From CBDUUP01 sp965370435 (GTDB lineage Bacteria; Chloroflexota; Anaerolineae; Anaerolineales; UBA11579), in contig CBDUUP010000141.1 in the NCBI GenBank assembly GCA_965370435.1, positions 1 to 10,182 on the forward strand: 10,182 nucleotides of DNA. The letters are read 5' to 3'. A program made the translations under genes and the position numbers. Below, in pieces: positions 5,331-10,182 of this stretch. The first letter of the stretch is position 1; every line of letters starts with the position of its first letter. The notes below the pieces were generated by a model. It saw nothing but the letters and a program-made list of their open reading frames with translations, was not told where the DNA came from and searched no databases.

Positions 5331-7172
5331 ATGGATACGAAAAAACTGTTCAGCACGGAATATCGAACCAGGGCGAGGGTTGTCTTTATCATCTGTGTGC
5401 TCATTATGGTCGGGGCGGTGGTATTGGCTTCCCTGGTGCAGCGGGATTTTGGGAAGATCGAGGTCACCAATGTGAACTATGCTAATTACAACGGCATCAA
5501 TATCCGGGCCAAGCTGTTCCGGCCGCTCACCGCTACCGAAGACAGCCCCATGCCGGGGGTGGTCTACATCCACGGCTACCAGAACAACCGGGAGACCGGG
5601 GACGCCTACTGTATCGAGCTGGCCCGCCGGGGCTTTGTGGTGCTCAACATTGACGCCATCGGGCGGGGGAATTCGGGCCTCCCCAGCGAGGTGGAGGCCT
5701 CCAATTTCGATGATACTTATGGGGGTTTGTCTTCTTTTATCTACCTGACCGGGCTTCCTTTTGTGGATCACGAAGCGGCAGGGATGCTGGGGCACAGCCT
5801 GGGGGCGGAGATGGCCTACAACGTCGCGCTCGCAAATCCAGAGGTGAAAGCGTTGGTGATCTCTGGATTTGGCTATGGCGCTGACGCCACGCCCTCCGTC
5901 CCCAAGAACATGCTGATGATCTTCGGGAAGTGGGATGAATTTCGCGGACGCATGACCGGAACCCAGAACTTTGAGGCCGAATGGATGGACAGCGAGCAGA
6001 CCCAGGCGGCCATCGCCGAGGAGGATCCCCAGTTGGGCGAGACCTATGGAGATTTCCTGGAGGGGACCGCCCGGCGGGTTTTCATGCCGCTGACCACCCA
6101 CATTCAAGAGTCCCACAGCCGGGCGGCCATCGCCGAGACGGTGGAGTGGATGCAGTCCGCGCTCTGGCCTATCCGGTCTTACCGGATGGACCCCTACGAC
6201 CAGATCTGGCCCATCAAGGAATGGGCTACGCTGGTAGCCATGATCGCCTGTTTCGCCTCGCTGCTTCCCCTGGGGCTTATTCTCCTGCAGAGTGATTATT
6301 TCAGAGCATTGCGCGGGCCGGTCTCCGGGGACTATGCTTGCTCCACGAGATCGTACCTCAGGATGGCGGCGGTGAATGGGCTGCTGATGCTGCTTTACCT
6401 GCCCTTGATCCTGGTCATTTTCGCCATCCACCTTTTCGTGGTTCCCATAGACAAAATCTTCCCCATGATGATGGTCAACGGCATCGTCTTCTGGTTCGTC
6501 GTCATCAACTTGATCGGATTTTACATCTTCCGCCGGTGGGTCAAGAAGCAGGCCCAGCAGGAAGGGACCACCTTGACCGACCTGGGGATTTCCAATAACC
6601 CCAAGAGATTCTTCATCAGCAAAGGGATCCTCCGCAAATCAATTCAGTTGGCGGCCGTCTTGTTCGCCTTCGCCTATCTAAGTGAGTATCTCCTGGAAGC
6701 TCTCTTCATTGTGGATTTCCGGTTCATCTTCCCCTTCGCCAGCGATCTCACCCCTTACCGGGTATGGATGTTCGTCCTGTACTTCCCCTTCCTGCTGATC
6801 GGATTTTTGCAGGTCAACATCTTCTTGCATGCCCAGCTTCGGCGTCCCCAGAGAGCGACCTGGCTGAAGACCTTCACCAGTTGGTCGAGCAGCAACGTGG
6901 CGGCCCTGGTCACTCCCTTGCTCTTGATGCTGGCGATCCAATACGTGCCGATTTTCCTGGGCGGCGGGCCGCCTTTTGTCGGCCCGGGGTCTTCGCTGGT
7001 CAGCTTCGTCCTCAACCTGGCGCACCTCATCATCGTGCTGTTGATGATGATCCCGCTCTCGACCTGGTTTTACCAGCTCACCGGCAACATCTACACCGGC
7101 GCGCTGCTCAACGCCCTGTTGGTGACCTGGATGTTCGTCTCCTCCCAGGTGATCGCGCCGATCCCGGTGTGA
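5331..7172 (+). CDS. Membrane-anchored alpha/beta hydrolase with polytopic C-terminal domain
   Basis: A 613-residue protein. TM1 is at about 16-36. An alpha/beta-hydrolase domain follows at about 45-280, with the oxyanion-region YIHGYQNN (His81-Gly82), nucleophile elbow GHSLG (Ser156), probable acid Asp202 in FGKWDEF and candidate His257 or His262 in TTHIQESHS. About eight hydrophobic segments follow (roughly 298-320, 343-371, 378-400, 435-461, 476-499, 521-544, 555-577, 585-608). With N-in topology the hydrolase domain would lie outside the cytoplasm; that orientation is inferred. It probably cleaves an ester, amide or peptide bond; the substrate is unknown. Spacing from AGGGA (5321-5325) to ATG supports the start. 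It is divergent from arsR, 383 bases away, with a palindromic repeat between, so joint control is not shown. The catalytic triad looks intact, so it should be an active enzyme and not a mere transporter. Confidence 0.88.
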   Translation: MDTKKLFSTEYRTRARVVFIICVLIMVGAVVLASLVQRDFGKIEVTNVNYANYNGINIRAKLFRPLTATEDSPMPGVVYIHGYQNNRETGDAYCIELARRGFVVLNIDAIGRGNSGLPSEVEASNFDDTYGGLSSFIYLTGLPFVDHEAAGMLGHSLGAEMAYNVALANPEVKALVISGFGYGADATPSVPKNMLMIFGKWDEFRGRMTGTQNFEAEWMDSEQTQAAIAEEDPQLGETYGDFLEGTARRVFMPLTTHIQESHSRAAIAETVEWMQSALWPIRSYRMDPYDQIWPIKEWATLVAMIACFASLLPLGLILLQSDYFRALRGPVSGDYACSTRSYLRMAAVNGLLMLLYLPLILVIFAIHLFVVPIDKIFPMMMVNGIVFWFVVINLIGFYIFRRWVKKQAQQEGTTLTDLGISNNPKRFFISKGILRKSIQLAAVLFAFAYLSEYLLEALFIVDFRFIFPFASDLTPYRVWMFVLYFPFLLIGFLQVNIFLHAQLRRPQRATWLKTFTSWSSSNVAALVTPLLLMLAIQYVPIFLGGGPPFVGPGSSLVSFVLNLAHLIIVLLMMIPLSTWFYQLTGNIYTGALLNALLVTWMFVSSQVIAPIPV

Positions 7173-7197
7173 GGGAGGGGTTGGATCGCGAATTACG

Positions 7198-7243
7198 CGA
7201 AAGGGCGCGAAAGAAAAACTATACGCGCCTTTCGGGTTGTTTA
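7198..7243 (+). terminator. Probable terminator after the hydrolase gene
   Basis: CGAAAG(G)GCGCG at 7198-7209 pairs with CGCGCCTTTCG at 7224-7234 (one bulged G), with a 14-nt A-rich loop. GGTTGTTTATT follows. It lies 26 bases beyond the stop codon. The T tract is interrupted, so efficiency is uncertain. Confidence 0.5.
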
Positions 7244-7269
7244 TTCGGTTGGTGAATTAAAATCAATTT

Positions 7270-7398
7270 CTATGGGGATCGGTTTCCAACCGGGGTGAAG
7301 GTGATGATGCCGGTGATCCCATGAAAGTTCTGTGTGCCTCTTACAGCCGCGGCTAAATCCTGCCGCGAGAGTATCAACCCTCCCTGCTCCCCCACCTC
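7270..7398 (-). pseudogene. C-terminal remnant of a LivJ/LivK-type substrate-binding protein
   Basis: The - strand reads as a 42-residue open frame ending in TAG. Its core is ILSRQDLAAAVRGTQNF followed by HGITGIITFTPVGNR. That is the characteristic C-terminal pattern of branched-chain amino-acid ABC-transporter periplasmic binding proteins (xxLxxAVRxTxxFxGxTGxIxFxxxGxR). Family members are about 380-420 residues, so roughly nine-tenths of the gene is missing. Homology appears to stop near 7398; the sequence beyond belongs to unrelated repeat DNA. It has no start codon or ribosome-binding site and is a decayed gene end. Confidence 0.72.
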
Positions 7399-7450
7399 GC
7401 TTACCTGATTACTCCTCAATCCCCATCTGCGCAGCGTTCAGTATGCCTTC

Positions 7451-7529
7451 GGGAGTGGTGAACATGGTGGGTTTTTCGTGTTTCCGCAGGCTAATCATGT
7501 GCCGAAAACCCACTGGCTTCACCACTCCC
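7451..7529. repeat. Long imperfect inverted repeat, 25-nt arms
   Basis: The left arm (7451-7475) is GGGAGTGGTGAA-CATG-GTGGGTTTT. The right arm (7505-7529) is AAAACCCAC-TGGC-TTCACCACTCCC. Arms pair at 12 + 9 positions around a 4-nt internal mismatch, with a 29-nt loop. It has no T tract in a terminator position and no neighbouring gene end that needs one. It could be a MITE-like or extragenic-palindrome unit. It lies between two gene fragments, so it may mark a recombination site. Confidence 0.75.
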
Positions 7530-7607
7530 AGAATTCTGAGTCCTAATATTCCTTGAAACCATAGGTGGATTGGAAATAGGATTTTGCATCGCTGCATCAG
7601 TAGTACT

Positions 7608-7789
7608 AAGGCAGTGTCTAAAAATAACTTCCCTGTTTTTAGTGTGAAGTATCTGGATATAGTAGCATGCCCGATCCACTCATTAAAGCAGTTCCTATTT
7701 TTTTACACCAAGACACAGTGATTAGAGTCTACACCATATATGTGGGTCTATTGTGTCCACAGAGTCTTATATATGGCGGTTGAATTGTA
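7608..7789. repeat. 182-bp duplicated segment, copy 1 (MITE-free)
   Basis: This matches 9890-10182 at about 175 of 182 positions once the 111-bp insertion in the other copy is removed; most differences cluster near 7714-7727. Both copies are in the same orientation. Here CCACAGAGT (7757-7765) is present once, the unoccupied insertion site. On the - strand it encodes a segment that includes FNEWIGHATISRYFTLKTGK. Homology may continue past 7789, since the other copy runs off the window. Confidence 0.95.
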
Positions 7790-7900
7790 AATATTGTCTA
7801 TTGTTTCCATAGATTCTACGGTGTCTGCACCAGAATTGCACCAAACCAACAATATCAACTGGAAAGGCGACTCGTTTTCTCCATCCACTATGTAGTTCAT
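7748..7900 (-). pseudogene. 50-codon relic ORF running into the duplicated segment
   Basis: ATG at 7900, TAG at 7750-7748. The product starts MNYIVDGENESPFQLILLVW and ends IYNSTAIYKTLWTQ. After the TAG the same frame continues through the repeat, meets one more stop (TAA, near 7704) and then reads KNRNCFNEWIGHATISRYFT. The stretches on either side of both stops look like one protein, so this is best read as an inactivated gene of unknown family. No domain is recognised. It overlaps the end of the RHS fragment by one codon in another frame. Confidence 0.4.
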
Positions 7901-8148
7901 TATCCCACTGCTCGGTGAAGCTGCGACCAGCTATACCGGTCGCCATAGTCGGTACGAGAGATGCCGGTAGCATCGCGGTCTTCGCCCAGGGGCAGGTAGC
8001 GTTCCTCCGAATCCAGGTTCCCGCTGCTGTTCAGCATGGCGACGGTGGAACCGAGATGGTCGGTGACGAAGTAGAACAGGTTTCCGCTGGAGTCCCGCAT
8101 CGCCACTCGTCCTCCCCCGCCGATGGTGTAGTAGCGGGTGATGGCTGG
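7900..8148 (-). pseudogene. RHS/YD-repeat core fragment
   Basis: The 82-codon open stretch starts directly after the lipoprotein stop codon, in the same frame, and ends at TAA (7902-7900). It reads ITRYYTIGGGGRVAMRDSSG, then LFYFVTDHLGSTVAMLNSSG and SEERYLPLGEDR, and ends the recognisable part at SRTDYG near 7935. This is the conserved RHS-core pattern (GGxRVAMR, DHLGST, RYxPxGExR, TDYG). RHS proteins are usually over 1,000 residues and carry a variable C-terminal toxin tip; the N-terminal shell and the rest of the core (ARYYDPxxGRF, DPxG) are missing. After TDYG the similarity is lost, probably by frameshift. It has no start signals, is richer in GC than its flanks and is a remnant. Confidence 0.85.
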
Positions 8149-9519
8149 CTATCCTTCCGAAGCGTCGTACCAACCTAAAAACTCAACTCCAGAAAATCGA
8201 CTGACATATCCGGTTGTAAGGTTCATAATGAAAATCTCATATTCCCAATCAGGGTAAGAGCCACTTTCCACAGTCCAGGCGGTAAAACCTCCGTTGAGTG
8301 ACGGATAATTTTGGTTAGATACATAATCGCCTGCGAGACAGTAATCTCTTAATATGTTATCCTCCCAATCGTAGACGTAAAAAGGTGTATTCTCGTCCAC
8401 ATAAGTTATTGTATGCCAATGGGAACGGAAAAAACCGAGCACAGTGTTTTGCTGCCACATAGACCGGGTCCAGTTTAAAGGATCATCAATAACGACCTTA
8501 TTCATGATTTGAGCATAGTTCAGTTCATCACCAATAGATGCGAACTCCAGATCTGTAGTAATGTTAAACCCATAGGACTGATCATCAACAATCGTCACTT
8601 TGCCGGTTGGGTCTATTTGCATAGCAAAACCTCTCCACAAATACCCATGGTCCACGTAAGATGTACTGCGGTCGCCAAAATTATTCCCTGGGAAAATGAT
8701 CCGTTCAATATTGGTTTCATGATCCAAAAGAATAAATTGTGATTCCCAACTTCCGTTTTCAAGTCCATAATATTCGTCATAGAACACGGAATATATCTTT
8801 TGATCAACGGTGAACGTTCCCTCATACCATGCACTTTCTGATATTTGAGAGAAGACCCTCTGTTCCATGGTGAACGGATCGATAAGTGAATATGGCGTCT
8901 CATATTCGCCACCCCAACGTTGTAAAACAAGTATTTCATCAATAGAAAACCAAGAAGGGCTCAATGAAAGAGAATAAGGCGAATCATCCACTATTACGGC
9001 AATTGCCCATTGCTGCGATCCATCTAAAGCGCTTACCCAAATAGTAATCTCTCTAATATCATTCTCCAGCATCTCCCAGGAAATGAAAACGACCCATTGA
9101 CCATCAGGGCTAATTTCAACATCGACATAGCGAAAGGGAACAACAGGGCTAATAACCGGGTTAGGATTTCCGCCAGATATGATCCCCAAACCCTCATAGG
9201 GGCCTTCAGGGTCTATTCTGACCATCATGCCGATATCGGAATCCATTCCTAGCTCTTCAAAGGGGATCTCTCGCTGCTCTGGGCATAGTTTCACCACATT
9301 CGGATGGATGTCGGATGGGGTGGGGGTAGCGGTCAGGGAGGGTGTGAGCGTTGGATGGAGGGGGGTGAATGTCCGGGTCGGGGATGGCGTTTCTGTTGGT
9401 GATAACGTCTCGGACTCTATCGGGGTGTTTGATGGCATTGGTGTAAGAGTTTCTCTAGCGCCAATGCAGGATGGTAAAAACATGACCAGGAATATCAGAA
9501 TTCTTAGTAAACGTTTCAC
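8149..9519 (-). CDS. Secreted lipoprotein, probable TolB-like beta-propeller
   Basis: A 456-residue protein starting at GTG (9519) with GGAGGAGGA just upstream (9533-9525). It has a lipoprotein signal peptide: basic MKRLLR, hydrophobic ILIFLVMF and lipobox LPSC, with Cys18 as the lipidated residue. A Thr/Pro/Ser-rich tether follows (about 25-69, repeated TPT/SPT motifs) and holds the domain off the membrane. The globular part has WD40-like/TolB propeller features: EISPDGQWVVFISWE (135-149), SLSPSWFSIDEILVL (184-198), and repeated Trp/Tyr/Asp-rich strands. Function is unknown, probably a surface binding or scaffold role. The gene is more AT-rich than the left half of the window. Its stop codon directly abuts an in-frame RHS fragment, so the last residues (WYDASEG) may be the product of a recombination joint. 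The gene is open and has good start signals, so it is probably expressed. Confidence 0.85.
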   Translation of the reverse strand: MKRLLRILIFLVMFLPSCIGARETLTPMPSNTPIESETLSPTETPSPTRTFTPLHPTLTPSLTATPTPSDIHPNVVKLCPEQREIPFEELGMDSDIGMMVRIDPEGPYEGLGIISGGNPNPVISPVVPFRYVDVEISPDGQWVVFISWEMLENDIREITIWVSALDGSQQWAIAVIVDDSPYSLSLSPSWFSIDEILVLQRWGGEYETPYSLIDPFTMEQRVFSQISESAWYEGTFTVDQKIYSVFYDEYYGLENGSWESQFILLDHETNIERIIFPGNNFGDRSTSYVDHGYLWRGFAMQIDPTGKVTIVDDQSYGFNITTDLEFASIGDELNYAQIMNKVVIDDPLNWTRSMWQQNTVLGFFRSHWHTITYVDENTPFYVYDWEDNILRDYCLAGDYVSNQNYPSLNGGFTAWTVESGSYPDWEYEIFIMNLTTGYVSRFSGVEFLGWYDASEG

Positions 9520-9699
9520 GGAAATCCTCCTCCAAAAATATATTCGCTACGCATAGAACGTATGCAACGTTTAACACTAAAGAAATAAGTTTCCAGATTG
9601 TACACCATTTTTTTATCTGATCGAATCGAGCTTGAGTGATTCGGCTTGAAATGACAAGTCAAAGATACGTATTTCGAAGTGTTTCTTTGAGAATTGTGA

Positions 9700-9993
9700 C
9701 TAACATGGAGCGGCTCCAGATAGGGTACAATCTCTTTCAGACCCAAAATAAAATATTTTTCCACCGATTACATAAGAAGCAAAGAAGACTTGTGGAACTG
9801 GGTCATCACCAATTTCACCACTATCCCACCAGTATATTACAGGATTTCCAAGTTTATCGTAAACGATAGCGTCATCATATTTATTCATAAAGGCAGTGTC
9901 TAAAAATATCTTCCCTGTTTTTAGTGTGAAGTATCTGGATATAGTAGCATGCCCGATCCACTCATTAAAGCAGTTCCTATTTTTTAACACCAA
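9700..9993 (-). pseudogene. Truncated gene of unknown family, 5' part in the duplicated segment
   Basis: The open frame (first usable start TTG at 9993, no Shine-Dalgarno) reads VLKNRNCFNEWIGHATISRY, then FTLKTGKIFLDTAFMNKYDD, and ends YVIGGKIFYFGSERD plus a short tail before TAG. Upstream in the same frame are a TGA, then a TAG at the same position as in the copy at 7748-7750, and then the MITE. The N-terminal third is shared with copy 1; after LDTA the two diverge. The second half (YDKLGNPVIYWWDSGEIGDD) reads like a genuine small acidic protein. It might be an immunity-type or effector-associated protein given the RHS context, but no family is recognised and the gene looks inactivated. Confidence 0.5.
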
Positions 9994-10182
9994 GTCTCAG
10001 TGACACGAGTCTACACCATATATGTGGGTCTATTGTGTCCACAGAGTCCCTGACTGTCTTGACGTTATGGGTAAATGAGTGGATTCACCACTTTATACAG
10101 GGGGGCTTTGGTCAAATCGTGGTTCACCATAGCATTTAGACAGTCAGGGCCACAGAGTCTTATATATGGCGGTTGAATTGTA
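9890..10182. repeat. Duplicated segment, copy 2, interrupted by a MITE
   Basis: Direct repeat of 7608-7789, starting AAGGCAGTGTCTA and running to the last base of the window, so its far boundary is not visible. Length is 293 bp, equal to 182 + 102 (MITE) + 9 (duplicated target). The two copies are separated by about 2.1 kb holding the RHS fragment, lipoprotein and relic genes. Confidence 0.95.
10048..10149. mobile_element. 102-bp MITE-like element with 12-bp TIRs and 9-bp TSD
   Basis: The ends are CCCTGACTGTCT (10048-10059) and its exact reverse complement AGACAGTCAGGG (10138-10149). The inverted match continues imperfectly to 23 bp (19/23). The element is flanked by CCACAGAGT at 10039-10047 and 10150-10158, and the uninterrupted site with a single CCACAGAGT exists at 7757-7765. 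It has no coding capacity, so it must have been moved by a transposase from elsewhere. A 9-bp duplication occurs in several IS families (for example IS1, the IS903 group of IS5, IS256), so the parent cannot be named. Confidence 0.93.

Noticed and set aside
5313..6431. A 372-codon open frame on the - strand, opposite the hydrolase
   Set aside because: It lies entirely opposite a gene with clear domain motifs and membrane segments. Its translation is low-complexity, rich in Gly/His/Pro/Gln, with no recognisable fold: a codon-bias shadow.
7409..7697. - strand open frame running from the duplicated segment through the long hairpin
   Set aside because: Its second half is simply the translation of the inverted repeat at 7451-7529, and it has no start signal. 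Treated as chance openness over repeat DNA.
7767..7973. 68-codon - strand frame overlapping the RHS remnant
   Set aside because: Part of it (GRSFTEQWDNELH) might be frameshifted RHS sequence, but the rest shows no family pattern and it has no start signal. Too uncertain to list as its own gene.
8149..8151. Readthrough or recoding of TAG to give a lipoprotein-RHS fusion
   Set aside because: The RHS part is only a fragment that breaks down 80 codons later, so a fused product would not be a complete protein. A recombination joint explains the in-frame abutment more simply.
9516..9764. 82-codon - strand frame upstream of the lipoprotein
   Set aside because: AT-rich with basic, Ser-rich composition, overlapping the lipoprotein's ribosome-binding site and start in another frame. 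No coding signature; 9520-9699 otherwise shows nothing recognisable.

Overview
The window looks like chromosomal DNA of an uncultured Chloroflexota bacterium, probably Anaerolineae. This is inference. It rests on the moderately high GC of the housekeeping half, GAF/PAS kinase architecture, a lipoprotein with a long Thr/Pro/Ser tether, abundant intergenic palindromes and ACCTGNNT octamer arrays. No rRNA or tRNA gene is present to settle it.

Left half (1-4326, + strand): the 3' part of a GAF-GAF-PAS sensor histidine kinase. It is followed by a 354-base gene-free stretch holding an 85-bp direct repeat in two copies, each followed by 8-bp tandem repeats. Next come recO (recombination mediator) and an APH/SrkA-like kinase. 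recO, and possibly the kinase, appear to be transcribed as leaderless mRNAs, with a -10 box 6 nt before the ATG.

Middle (4354-4995, - strand): an ArsR/SmtB-family regulator with a perfect consensus promoter and an overlapping 6-8-6 palindrome, which suggests autoregulation. It has its own small terminator. Behind it is an independent transcription unit for a 24-residue, two-cysteine peptide with a near-perfect Shine-Dalgarno sequence and a strong Rho-independent terminator. Upstream of arsR, a structured palindromic repeat (5052-5187) separates it from a divergent 613-residue alpha/beta hydrolase fused to a polytopic membrane domain (5331-7172).

Right part (7270-10182) is a mosaic of broken genes and repeats, mostly more AT-rich than the left side. 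In order along the + coordinate it holds: the last 42 codons of a LivJ/LivK-type substrate-binding protein; a long imperfect hairpin; copy 1 of a 182-bp duplicated segment; a 50-codon relic ORF; an RHS/YD-repeat core fragment; a complete lipoprotein gene (probably TolB-like propeller) on the - strand; a second relic gene; and copy 2 of the duplicated segment. Copy 2 is interrupted by a 102-bp MITE-like element with 12-bp perfect terminal inverted repeats and a 9-bp target duplication. Copy 1 preserves the empty site. The layout resembles an RHS/polymorphic-toxin-type variable locus in decay.

Most likely undescribed items: the small-peptide gene at 4398-4472 and the MITE at 10048-10149. The RHS fragment abuts the lipoprotein stop codon in the same frame, which suggests a recombination junction.
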